DNA of 64,000 nt. It comes from Actinomadura kijaniata NBRC 14229 (GTDB taxonomy: Bacteria; Actinomycetota; Actinomycetes; Streptosporangiales; Streptosporangiaceae). Positions 49,742 to 58,092 of this stretch are shown here, piece after piece. Below the pieces are notes generated by a model. It ran no database searches. It saw nothing but the letters and a program-made list of their open reading frames with translations, and had not been told where the DNA came from. Within the stretch, counting starts at the first letter, position 1; every line of letters begins with the position of its first letter. The translations under genes and the position numbers were made by a program. The stretch is from positions 1 to 64,000 of the forward strand of contig NZ_BCQR01000037.1 in the NCBI RefSeq assembly GCF_001552175.1. Reading direction: 5' to 3'.

Positions 49742-52411
49742 TTACAGAGGTTCGCCCATGCGGATGTTCTCAGAGATGTAGCGGAAGTAGGGGTCATTTT
49801 CGGATTTCCTTGGCCGCACTGCGCCTGGGGGAAATTCTCCGGCCGACCTATACGTTGTTCCTGCCCACCATTCTTCGACGATGGCGGCCTGCTCCTCGAG
49901 CCCGTAGAACCGCCACGGCTCTCCGGCCGGTCCGTAGCGGTAGGGAGTTTCGGAGTCGCCGCTCGTGAACCCGATCATCCGGTCTACCGCGCCTTTCCAG
50001 AAGTACTCAATCTTGAACGACTTGTGTGCGATCTGCCAGGCGTGCGTGAGCTCGTGCATGAAAGCCTGCCCCGGCTCCAAATAGGTAGAAAATTGCGGCG
50101 GGTTGGTGTAGGCCAGTGGGTCGTCGAATGCGTCGCCGAGATTGAGGAGGATGGATCCATCATAGGAGGGGATCGTCAGCATCGCGTTGTTGCGACCGGA
50201 CAGATTGGTGAGCCGGATGCGGTCCCATGGCAAGGTGTCCCGGAAGAGCTCGTGCGCCGCTGCCTTCTCCGCGGAGTTGAGCCCTCGGTGTTTCACGAGG
50301 GCCTCTCCGATGAGCGCCCCGCCGACGAAGGCCGGGATGATCAAGGTTGGGCTGACGAGGAAGGCGGCGCCACCTGCCAGCAGGAGACCGGACAGAGCCC
50401 CGGGCCCGATGATGGAGGTATTGGCGGCGTCGCCGATTTCGCTGCCGACAAGGACCAGACCGGCCAGGCACTGGCCTGCGGGCCCGAAGGGAAGGAGAAT
50501 TGACGAGGCGACCGCAAATTCCAGCACATCGCCGGTAAGTTCCGCGGCAGTGCCGATCACCCCTGTCATCTCCGAGCTGCGGCTTACCGCGATTGAGCCC
50601 GCCCGGAAGTCGGGCCACATGTCGGCGATGAGTTGGTCGCTTGCGTCCTCGTCCCAGTCGAACTGACGTGGGCCGGGCGTGTCGGTTCCGTACACCTGTC
50701 CTGACTTCTGGTGGATGAGCGCCAAGCCCCCGCTACCCGACTGTAGTACGGCTCGGACGGTGAACTTGTACGAGAAGAGCCCCGTGGCCCGCATATGCCC
50801 TTTGAACCGCGCTGATCCGTCACTGTTGATCACGAATTCCGCATGTCCGCCCAGCGGGACACCCGATGGAGTCACGATCGGTTTGGAGAACGTCCGTGAC
50901 TCGGGACGCTGAAGGATGGTCAGCCGGAACACGACGGTCCCGCTCTGCTGGCCGTTGTTCGATTTCCAATTGATGACCACGGGCAGCCCGGACACGAGAC
51001 GGGCGTTGTCCGGATGAGCATCGACGCGGAGTACACGCTGCACCTCGGTGTCGGTGGGGCGCAGAGTCACCGTCGCCGACTCCACGCTCACGCCCGGCGG
51101 CAACGGACCGGGAGTCAGCTGGATCTCCTTGGGGCCTCCGCCGGAGAGGACGGCGACCGTCAGCAAGCCGGACGATCCCGTGGGGACGCCGATCCTGGTG
51201 GGGCTCACCAGCACTTCCGTCTTGCCCGGGACCACCGTGACATGCAGGTCGATGGAGGTGGTGATGGCATCGTCCACGCCCCCGGCGCTGAACAGCGCCA
51301 CCAACCGGGTGTTGTGCACCGGCCCCAGGGGCGCGGCAGGGGAGACCGACAGCGGGATCGATGCTCTGACCTTCGCCCCGGGCCCGTAGACCAGAGGGGC
51401 CGGCGACGGCAGGGTCAGGATGTCGTCCCCTCCCCACAGCTTGAACATCACATATCCCGCTGCGCCGAGCCCCGAGGACACCGTCAAATCGAGCCCTATA
51501 CGCTCGCCCTGGGCCAGGGTGAAGGTGTCCCGATCCAGTTTGACCGACACGTTCTGAACGATCGCCGTAATCGGAACGATGACCGGCTTCCACTGAGGAG
51601 CGACCAAGGCCACTTTCGCCCTCGCGACGCCGCCCCCGTTCTCCGGGGCCCGGCAGGCGATGTTCACCCTGACCTGGTTTCCATATGCCACCTGAACCGG
51701 TTCCGCGCCCATGGCATGAGCGACCTGCACCATGTGGCTGTATCCGTGCTCTTGGATCAGCTCCAGCTCATCCGCGTCCATGCCTTCGAGCAGCCCGCGG
51801 CTCAGGGCCTCCTCGTAGCTGAGGTGTTCCTCCTTCTCCACGAAGATCTCCGATGAGTGGATCGTCGGTGCGCCGCCGATGAGGCAGGCTCGCACTTCCG
51901 CGCTGGACGGGGCGCTGACGATGGCAAAGGAGGTGTTTCTCGTCTGGCCCGGGTTCATCCATACACTCAGCTGCTCGTCCGAGACGAGCGGTTGCACCTC
52001 ATCCCCGCCGACCGCGAAGTACAGGGGCAGCTCACTGGTGGCAGAGCCCAAGTGGGCGACGAGACGTCCCACGAGCCACTTCTCCGACCCGCCCCCGGGA
52101 GCGGGCCCGCACAAGAGCTCGATGTCGACATCCTGGCCGGGTTCCACGGGCACGGATTGGGAACCACTGCCCCTGGCGACCACCCTGGTGTCCTCGACGA
52201 GATCCCCATCGGCTGGCCCCCTCTCATCCCCCTCCGGGAGTCGCCAATACTTCTCGGAGACGACTATCTCCCCTACCGCGACGAACGGATCGGCACCGTG
52301 GACATCGAGCGACAGGGAGCCGGAGAGAGGGTCGGTCAGCCGGACCCAGTGACTGGTGCTCGAATCAGGCATCACCCGTGTGCAGATCATATTCGGATCG
52401 AACGCAACCAT
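49742..52411 (-). CDS. Large multidomain protein with a C-terminal HExxH metalloprotein domain
   Basis: 889 aa from ATG 52411, with GAGGAG 6 nt upstream. Residues about 1-600 are beta-rich, looking like several Ig-like or sandwich domains (VSVKLDRDTFTLAQGERIGL, VLVSPTRIGVPTGSSGLLTV). Residues about 630-720 carry Gly/Ala-rich hydrophobic stretches (LSGLLLAGGAAFLVSPTLII). The end is a compact domain with HELTH (786-790), preceded by GSILLNLGDAFDDPLAYTN and followed by YGLEEQAAIVEEW, where a Glu could be the third zinc ligand. No signal peptide. GC is visibly lower than in the neighbours. Could be a peptidase, a toxin-like effector or a structural protein. Confidence 0.75.
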   Translation of the reverse strand: MVAFDPNMICTRVMPDSSTSHWVRLTDPLSGSLSLDVHGADPFVAVGEIVVSEKYWRLPEGDERGPADGDLVEDTRVVARGSGSQSVPVEPGQDVDIELLCGPAPGGGSEKWLVGRLVAHLGSATSELPLYFAVGGDEVQPLVSDEQLSVWMNPGQTRNTSFAIVSAPSSAEVRACLIGGAPTIHSSEIFVEKEEHLSYEEALSRGLLEGMDADELELIQEHGYSHMVQVAHAMGAEPVQVAYGNQVRVNIACRAPENGGGVARAKVALVAPQWKPVIVPITAIVQNVSVKLDRDTFTLAQGERIGLDLTVSSGLGAAGYVMFKLWGGDDILTLPSPAPLVYGPGAKVRASIPLSVSPAAPLGPVHNTRLVALFSAGGVDDAITTSIDLHVTVVPGKTEVLVSPTRIGVPTGSSGLLTVAVLSGGGPKEIQLTPGPLPPGVSVESATVTLRPTDTEVQRVLRVDAHPDNARLVSGLPVVINWKSNNGQQSGTVVFRLTILQRPESRTFSKPIVTPSGVPLGGHAEFVINSDGSARFKGHMRATGLFSYKFTVRAVLQSGSGGLALIHQKSGQVYGTDTPGPRQFDWDEDASDQLIADMWPDFRAGSIAVSRSSEMTGVIGTAAELTGDVLEFAVASSILLPFGPAGQCLAGLVLVGSEIGDAANTSIIGPGALSGLLLAGGAAFLVSPTLIIPAFVGGALIGEALVKHRGLNSAEKAAAHELFRDTLPWDRIRLTNLSGRNNAMLTIPSYDGSILLNLGDAFDDPLAYTNPPQFSTYLEPGQAFMHELTHAWQIAHKSFKIEYFWKGAVDRMIGFTSGDSETPYRYGPAGEPWRFYGLEEQAAIVEEWWAGTTYRSAGEFPPGAVRPRKSENDPYFRYISENIRMGEPL

Positions 52412-52436
52412 CGCCACTCCTCGGCCGTTCACCCGC

Positions 52437-52721
52437 CTACCATTTGCGTCTGCTCCTCGCGCGCCGCCTTGCCCTCCTGACTGTGTCGGCGCTACCGACA
52501 CGTGAAGTGGGGCCGCCCCGGCCGTCACTCACATTCCGGCTCCGCAGCCTCCAATGAAGATCTCCACTCGGCACATTCCCTAGCACTTTCCATCCGGGCC
52601 AGCCGACGGGAAAGACTCCACCGGTGAAGCCGCTGCGGTAGATGTAGTGACCATCTCCACGCTCGGGCAAATTGACGCCCCCACTAGCGGCGGGCGCAGT
52701 CTGCATGCTCTCTGTCGGCAT
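52437..52721 (-). CDS. Small hypothetical protein upstream of the HELTH protein
   Basis: 94 aa from ATG 52721 with GAAAGAAG immediately upstream. Residues 15-65 are rich in Gly and aromatics (GHYIYRSGFTGGVFPVGWPG, WKVLGNVPSGDLHWRLRS); the last 25 residues are very basic. It ends 25 nt before the start of the large gene on the same strand, so the pair is probably one transcript. Family not recognised. Composition matches the low-GC island. Confidence 0.55.
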   Translation of the reverse strand: MPTESMQTAPAASGGVNLPERGDGHYIYRSGFTGGVFPVGWPGWKVLGNVPSGDLHWRLRSRNVSDGRGGPTSRVGSADTVRRARRRARSRRKW

Positions 52722-52969
52722 CTTCTTTCAACCGCGCCAGATAACCATTAACAGCCCCTCATTACTTGAGAGAGCCACACAAGAGTCGCGTCATTACCTG
52801 GTGATGCACAGCAGCCATGTTTCGTGACTTAACAATGTTGCCGGCAGTTCGAAGTCGCGATATCTCGCTCCGGTTTTCATTGTTAGCTTTGGGGAAGTGT
52901 CACGTCAAACCCCCGACATTAAAGACTGTCAACGTTTTAGAATACGTCAGGCGTGTCTTTGACGTTGAC
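52722..52969. promoter_or_regulatory. AT-rich upstream region of the island with an inverted repeat
   Basis: Distinctly AT-rich for this genome (ATAACCATTAACAGCCCCTC, TTTTCATTGTTAGC, ACATTAAAGACTGTCAACG). It likely holds the promoter of the two-gene island. GTCAACGT (52928-52935) and ACGTTGAC (52962-52969) form an inverted repeat 26 nt apart that could be an operator or an element boundary. Confidence 0.5.
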
Positions 52970-53623
52970 CCCGCCAGCTTTGCTGTTGCATGAGGCTGGC
53001 TGGGGTTATGTAGCGCTCCGACCGGCCGTGGTTTTCCGTGGCGAGTCAGGCGACATGGTCCGACCGCCGCGTCGGGTGGGTGGGTTCCACGGAGCGAGCA
53101 CGGGGCTGACCTCGCAGAATCGGACATTTATTCAAGATGAGCACGCGCCGAGCAGCCCGCCTGAGGAACGTCGACTGTCGGCCGTGTCCGGACCGAAACG
53201 GGTCACGGAGGGCGAGCCGACCTCGGCTGGCATCGCCCTGGTCGACGTCCTCACAGCGAAGGACGCCAGCGTCGGTGTCCTCGCAGCGGGTGGGCAACCG
53301 GCACCCCGCCCATCGCGTCCTACGAGATCCTCGGTTCCGCTCGGGGCTGATCCCGGTCGCGTGCGGGAACGGTCGCCGTCCTGGAACGGGGGCGGCGGCC
53401 CGCGACGCGGCCGAGTGGGAGAAGCTCCTCACCTACGGCGGAGTCCCGGCCGGGCGGGGCGGCACGGATCGAAATGGCCTTCGCCCGGCCCCGCCGCCGG
53501 GCCGCGGAGCCGACGACGCGCTCGTCCGGCGCTGGCTGGCCGCCCGCGATGTCCCTGGTCGAAGACCTCAGGCCCGGCATGGAGTCCCCCGGAAGTCCTT
53601 GACCCCTGAACGTCTCGGTGGCC
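52970..53623. other. Gap without a convincing gene
   Basis: Several open frames cross this stretch on both strands, but none has a ribosome site together with recognisable protein. The composition is intermediate between the low-GC island and the normal chromosome. It may be a decayed gene; I cannot name it. Confidence 0.5.
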
Positions 53624-54664
53624 TCAGTCAGGCGGCTCGTTGAGGATGAGCGCGTACAGGCCGTCGACGACCGCCCGCTGCTCCGCGCCGACGCTCCCAT
53701 AGTGATCGAGCCCCGGTGAGGAGTTCACCTCCAGGACCGAGTACGGGGCGTCGGGGTCCGTCACGTCCGCGCACGCCAGATCGACGCCGGAGAACGTGAG
53801 GCCGAGCTCGGCGGTCACGTCCAGGGCGAGCCGCACCCACCGGGGATGGACGGTCGCCGTCACGTCCAGGGCGGTGCCCCCGGCGGCGAGATTGGAGATG
53901 TCGTGCAGCACGACCGTCTCGCCGCGCCGGGGCACGGAGCCGAGGTCGAGCCCGGCCCTGGCCAGCCGGGCTGCGATCCGCGCGTCCGCCGCGTCGATCG
54001 TGGTGGGACGGCCGCTGAGCCGGAAGCCGCGCTGGAGCCCGCTCAGCAGTTCCGCGACCGTCGCCGTCCCGTCCCCGGTCAGGTTCAGCGGGAAGCGCGT
54101 GTACGCCGAGATCAGCCGGTCGCGCAAGACGACCAGCCGGTGGTCGGGCAGATCGACGGCCTCCTCGACGACCATGAGCCGGATACGCTGCTCGGCGTAG
54201 TGGTCGATGACCGGCTGGATCCGCGCCGCGGAGTCGCATCTCCAGACCCCGCGGCCCTGCGCGCCGTCGATCGGCTTGAGATAGACGGGGAACCCGAGCC
54301 CGGCCGCGTACTCCGCCGCGCCGTCGGTCGTCCGCGGCCGGGTGAAGCCCCTCTCCGCCAGCCGGGGCATGATCTCCTCCGCCCACCAGGGCAGCAGGAA
54401 CGCCTCACCGCGCGGGCATTCGAAACCGGACCGCCGCAGGAAGTGCTTGACATACGCCTTGTCCTTGGCGAGCTCGCACGCCGCCCCGGCGTTCAACCCC
54501 ACATCGCTTCCCCGGATGATCCGGACGGCGCCGCTCCGGTAGCGGATGCGCGCCACGTACCCGTACTCGGGCTCGACCTCGACACCGGCGACGTTGGGCA
54601 GGCGCCCCTCATCCCACAGTTCCAGCAACTTCCTGGTGACAAAGGGAAAATGCGCTCCGGTCAC
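53624..54664 (-). CDS. ATP-grasp ligase-like protein
   Basis: 346 aa from GTG 54664 (GGGGG-rich site just upstream; ATG 54706 would extend it by 14 residues). ATP-grasp landmarks: DKAYVKHFLRRSGFECPRGE, GFPVYLKPIDGAQGRGV (ATP-binding Lys and glycine loop), MVVEEAVDLPDHRLVVLRDR, and SGVDLACAD … YSVLEVNSSPGLDHY (metal ligands). RFPLNLTGDGTATVAELL and HDISNLAAGGTALDVT are closest to the ATP-grasp part of cyanophycin-synthetase-type and RimK-like enzymes. It would join a carboxylate to an amine. It follows the NLR gene by 58 nt, same strand. Confidence 0.85.
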   Translation of the reverse strand: MTGAHFPFVTRKLLELWDEGRLPNVAGVEVEPEYGYVARIRYRSGAVRIIRGSDVGLNAGAACELAKDKAYVKHFLRRSGFECPRGEAFLLPWWAEEIMPRLAERGFTRPRTTDGAAEYAAGLGFPVYLKPIDGAQGRGVWRCDSAARIQPVIDHYAEQRIRLMVVEEAVDLPDHRLVVLRDRLISAYTRFPLNLTGDGTATVAELLSGLQRGFRLSGRPTTIDAADARIAARLARAGLDLGSVPRRGETVVLHDISNLAAGGTALDVTATVHPRWVRLALDVTAELGLTFSGVDLACADVTDPDAPYSVLEVNSSPGLDHYGSVGAEQRAVVDGLYALILNEPPD

Positions 54665-54722
54665 TCCGCCCCCTGCGGATCCGCGGCCCCGACGCGGCGG
54701 GACCATGCGGCAGGACTATAGG

Positions 54723-57299
54723 TCAGCCGCCGGAATCCTCCGGGCCGTCCACGGAAACCGGTATCGCCGGCGGAAGCGGCCGGGCCGGGCCACGGATCTC
54801 CCAGGACTCCTCCAGGAGCCTCGCGCCGAGCCCGTCTCGCCCGTTCACCAGCAGGAAGATCCCGAGCCTTCGCAGCACCCGTGCCTCCTCCGCCCGGGCA
54901 CCGAGCCTTCGCGCCGCCGCGAGCGCCAGCCGGTAGTTCCGGTAGACCCGGCCCGGTTCCTGCCCCGGGATTCGGGCGAGGTTCATCCGCGCCTGCACCT
55001 GACCGAACCGGTCACCGAGCGCCTCGAACAGCGACAGCGCATGCAGATGATGGTCCCGCGCGGTCTCCGCGCGCCCTTCCAGCAGGTGCACGCACCCAAG
55101 TTCGTCGAGGCTGCGGGCCTCCCCCAGCCGGTTGCGCAACCGGCGGTAGATGCCGAGGCTCCGGTCAAGCGCGTCCGCGGCGGCGCTCAGGTCGCCGCAC
55201 TGGCGGCGGAGGGCCCCCGTCTCGTACAGGACGTGCGCTTCCCCCAGCCGATTCCCCAGCCTGCGGAACCGCTCCAGCGACCGGTCCAGCGCCACGGCCG
55301 CCGCCGCCCGGTCGCCGGCACGGCGGCATGCGGCGCCGAGCTGGTTGGACGCGTGCGCCTGGCCGAGCAGGTCGTCGGCCTCCAGGTACATGCGGAACGC
55401 CGTCTCGTGGTGCGCGACGGCCCGCGCGTGATCGCCCGCCAGCTGGTGGACGATGCCGAGCTGATTGATCGATCCGGCCTGGCCGATGAGGTCCCCTGCC
55501 TCGCGGTAGAGGTCGAGCGAGCGCTCGTGGGCGGCCCGAGCCTCCGCGTACTCCCCGACCGTGCGCAGCACGATGCCGAAATCGTTGAGCGCACCCGTCA
55601 GATCGAGGCGGCATCCCAGTTCGTCGTAGCGCACGATGGCCTGCCGCAGGAATTCCAGCGCGGCCGCATAGGATCCGGCCATCCGATGGACGATGCCCAG
55701 CTCGTTGAGGGCCTGGGCCTCGCCGAGCGGATTCCCTCCGCGGCGGAAGGCCGCCAGCGACTCGGTCAGCACCTCGATGGCCTCACGATGGTCCCCGACC
55801 AGGTAGCGCATCACTCCGAGGTCGTGCAGCGCCGCCCCCAGCGCGTCGTCGTCCCCGCGGCGGGCCGCCGTCTCGACGGCGAGACCGTCGAGGCAGATCG
55901 TCCGGTCCAGGGGGCCGTTGCTGCGCAGGTAGTCGTGGACGGCGATCGGGATGTGCATGGCCGCGGCGTCCAGACCGTGCCGGGCCGCGTACTCCACGCA
56001 GGCATACAGATTGCGGCGCTCATCCCCCAGCCACCGCATCGCGTCCCGGCGCCCGGTCAGGGAGGGCAGGGGCGAGGGAACGGCCGGCTCCGGCGCGGGA
56101 ACCGCGGGTGTCCGGCGCGACACCAGGTTGCCGGCCTTGACGGCACCTTGGACGTAATAGGCCACGAGCCGCCGCAACGCCGTCTCACCACCCCCGGCAG
56201 GGTCTTCCGCGGAGACGCGCCGGGCGAACTCCCGGACGAGGTCGTGCATCTGATATCGCCCGCCGACCGGTTCGTCGATGAGATGCCAGGAATAGAGCGA
56301 GTCCAGATGCTCCCGCGCGGACTCCACGGTGGTGCCGCCGGCCGCCGCCGCGGCGAAGGCGTCGATGTCCCGGCCGAAATGCGCGCCCAGCGCGCGGAAG
56401 AAGTCCTGCTGCGGTCCGGTGAGGTCCCCGTAGGACAGTTCGAAGGCCGCGGCGAGCGATTCGTCCTCCGCCCTGATGGCGGAGAGGCGGTCCCTGGCCG
56501 AGACCATCTCCGCGGCAAGGTCGGCGGGCGACCACGCGGGACGGTGCCGCAGCCGTCCCGCCGCCAGCCGCACCGCCAGCGGCAGCCCACCGCACAGCGC
56601 CACCAGCCGGACGACATCGCCGTCGCTCCCGTCAAGTCCCGGACGGCTCGCCAGCCGCGCGAACAGGCCGGCGGCGGCGGCGTCCGGCAGGACGCCCAGG
56701 GACAGCGGGGCGGCGCCCTGGAGGCCGCTGAGCCGCCGCCTGCTGGTCACCAGCACCAGGTTCGTCCCCACTCCAGGCAGCAGCGGCCGCACCTGTTCAC
56801 TGCCGACGGCGTCATCGAGGACCAGCAGGAACCTTCCCTCGGCCAGCAGGCTCCGCCACAGGCGCCCGCGCGCGTCGGCCCCCGGCGGTATCCGCCGGGC
56901 CGCGACCCCCAGCGTCAGCAACAGCTCCGCCAGGGCCTCCCCCGCCGTCATCGCCGCGCGGTCGCGGGAATGGCCGTGCAGGTTCAGGAAGACCTGCCCG
57001 TCGGGGTAGCGGTCGGCGAGGCGGTGAGCGGCGTGCACGGCGAGAGCCGTCTTCCCCACCCCGGCCATGCCGTCGATCGCGCGGACCGCGGGACCGCCCT
57101 GCCGAGTGAGACGCTCCATCTCGGTATCGCGTCCGGTGAACGGCACCGGATCGGCAGGAAGGCCGCGGAGGGCGGTCAGCGCGTCCACCCGCGCGTCGCG
57201 GATGCTCACGTCGCCGTAGACGACGCCGATCTGCACCAGGTGCCCGCCGACGTCGCCGATGGACACGTTCCGGATCTCTCTCGGACCGTCGGGATCCAC
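54723..57299 (-). CDS. NLR-like STAND protein: amyloid-type motif, NB-ARC, TPR
   Basis: 858 aa from GTG 57299. Order: a short motif at residues 11-33 (NVSIGDVGGHLVQIG, VVYGDVSI), a linker, the NB-ARC NTPase (about 50-390; Walker A GMAGVGKTA 77-85, Walker B FLLVLDD 157-163, SRRRL, GGLPLA, MHD 351-353), then about ten TPR units (about 470-800). There is no DNA-binding domain, unlike the XRE relative at 34-36 kb. The N-terminal motif matches the C-terminal motif of the 141-aa protein encoded 18 nt upstream, as in bacterial NLRs that activate partners by amyloid templating. The TPRs would be the sensor. Confidence 0.9.
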   Translation of the reverse strand: MDPDGPREIRNVSIGDVGGHLVQIGVVYGDVSIRDARVDALTALRGLPADPVPFTGRDTEMERLTRQGGPAVRAIDGMAGVGKTALAVHAAHRLADRYPDGQVFLNLHGHSRDRAAMTAGEALAELLLTLGVAARRIPPGADARGRLWRSLLAEGRFLLVLDDAVGSEQVRPLLPGVGTNLVLVTSRRRLSGLQGAAPLSLGVLPDAAAAGLFARLASRPGLDGSDGDVVRLVALCGGLPLAVRLAAGRLRHRPAWSPADLAAEMVSARDRLSAIRAEDESLAAAFELSYGDLTGPQQDFFRALGAHFGRDIDAFAAAAAGGTTVESAREHLDSLYSWHLIDEPVGGRYQMHDLVREFARRVSAEDPAGGGETALRRLVAYYVQGAVKAGNLVSRRTPAVPAPEPAVPSPLPSLTGRRDAMRWLGDERRNLYACVEYAARHGLDAAAMHIPIAVHDYLRSNGPLDRTICLDGLAVETAARRGDDDALGAALHDLGVMRYLVGDHREAIEVLTESLAAFRRGGNPLGEAQALNELGIVHRMAGSYAAALEFLRQAIVRYDELGCRLDLTGALNDFGIVLRTVGEYAEARAAHERSLDLYREAGDLIGQAGSINQLGIVHQLAGDHARAVAHHETAFRMYLEADDLLGQAHASNQLGAACRRAGDRAAAAVALDRSLERFRRLGNRLGEAHVLYETGALRRQCGDLSAAADALDRSLGIYRRLRNRLGEARSLDELGCVHLLEGRAETARDHHLHALSLFEALGDRFGQVQARMNLARIPGQEPGRVYRNYRLALAAARRLGARAEEARVLRRLGIFLLVNGRDGLGARLLEESWEIRGPARPLPPAIPVSVDGPEDSGG
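57201..57269 (-). other. BASS-like amyloid signalling motif in the NLR
   Basis: Encodes residues 11-33 of the NLR. Pattern N-V-x-I-G, then V-x-G-x-x-V-Q-I-G, then V-x-G-D-V-x-I: two short beta-prone arms with Gly turns and a central Gln. It matches the motif at the end of the neighbouring effector candidate. Confidence 0.75.
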
Positions 57300-57317
57300 A
57301 ACCGAAGTATGAACCCG

Positions 57318-57743
57318 TCAGGCGCGGCGGATCGTGGCGTCCCGTCCGACCGAGCCGATTTGGATGTTGTCGCCCTCGACACGGCCGCCGATGAACACGT
57401 TGCCGTGTCCCCGCCCCTGCGACCCGGCCGCCTCGTCCAGCAGACGCCGCACCTCGTCCGCCAGTTCCGCGTCGGCGGCCAGCGCCCCGCGGACGGCCTC
57501 GCGCAACGCGGCCACGTTGTCGGCGTCGGCGGGATCGTCGATCACATCTGCCAGCGCCTCGGGCACCTCGCCCGCGCCGTCGCGCTCACCGAAGAGCCGC
57601 TGAGCCATGCGTCTCCCGAAGCCCACCGTGCCGTCCACCGCCTCGTCCTGCACACGCGCCAGGAGGGCTCCTCCATAGGCGCTGGCGGCGGCCGTCACGT
57701 ACGGCGTCACCTCACCCGCCAACCACACGAGATCCCCGGACAT
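57318..57743 (-). CDS. Effector candidate with helical N-domain and C-terminal amyloid motif
   Basis: 141 aa from ATG 57743 with GGGAGG 7 nt upstream. Residues 1-50 are helical and amphipathic to hydrophobic (WLAGEVTPYVTAAASAYGGA … VDGTVGFGRRMAQRLFG), followed by acidic helices (60-105). Residues 115-138 are the motif NVFIGGRVEGDNIQIG plus SVGRDATI. The layout (Bell-type helical domain, linker, C-terminal BASS) is that of predicted cell-death or membrane-acting effectors encoded beside actinobacterial NLRs. It should stay soluble until the NLR motif templates its aggregation. Confidence 0.8.
   Translation of the reverse strand: MSGDLVWLAGEVTPYVTAAASAYGGALLARVQDEAVDGTVGFGRRMAQRLFGERDGAGEVPEALADVIDDPADADNVAALREAVRGALAADAELADEVRRLLDEAAGSQGRGHGNVFIGGRVEGDNIQIGSVGRDATIRRA
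57330..57401 (-). other. BASS-like amyloid signalling motif in the effector
   Basis: Encodes residues 115-138 of the 141-aa protein. Aligns with the NLR motif at the start (NVxIG), the centre (VxGxxIQIG) and the end (GRDATI against GDVSI), with one extra residue. Confidence 0.75.
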
Positions 57744-58023
57744 GCCCGCGCCTCCCTAACGATCATCCGCGGCCACCGGGCCGCGGACCGCGACGTCGAG
57801 GGTTAGACGCACTGAAGCACCCACAGGATGCGAACACCACCCCCCGCCGGGCTACCGCGCCGAGTACGGACAGTGCGAGCGCCAGCGGCTCTAGCGCGGT
57901 CAGGGAGTGATCGGCGTGTTCCTGTCAGCCGGCAGGACGAAGGTTCCGATCATCCCTGGTTCGAGGGCTCCCATGGGCCGTGAGATCTGGAGACGGGACG
58001 GTGAGGGCATGGCGGGGGACGTC
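57744..58023. other. Promoter region of the NLR operon, no gene
   Basis: Upstream of the effector gene and downstream of the biosynthetic operon terminator. No recognisable gene or strong promoter match. Confidence 0.5.
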
Positions 58024-58071
58024 GATGGGCGGTGGGCCGGCCACCGTGTGGTGGTCGGCCCACCGCCCATC
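58024..58071 (-). terminator. Very strong terminator hairpin of the biosynthetic operon
   Basis: Sixteen perfect outer pairs (GATGGGCGGTGGGCCG / CGGCCCACCGCCCATC) continue after one mismatch into CCACC-GTG-TGGTGG. It lies 22 nt past the thioesterase stop on the minus strand. Confidence 0.92.
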
Positions 58072-58092
58072 GGGCGCTGTGGCCGGGATCTG

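Noticed and set aside
52953..53643. Overlapping open frames as a gene between the island and the ATP-grasp gene
   Set aside because: No ribosome site, no family resemblance, and the alternatives on both strands are equally weak.
54546..57806. 1086-codon plus-strand frame opposite the NLR
   Set aside because: Antisense of the NB-ARC/TPR gene; Arg/Gln/Pro-rich and without domain features.
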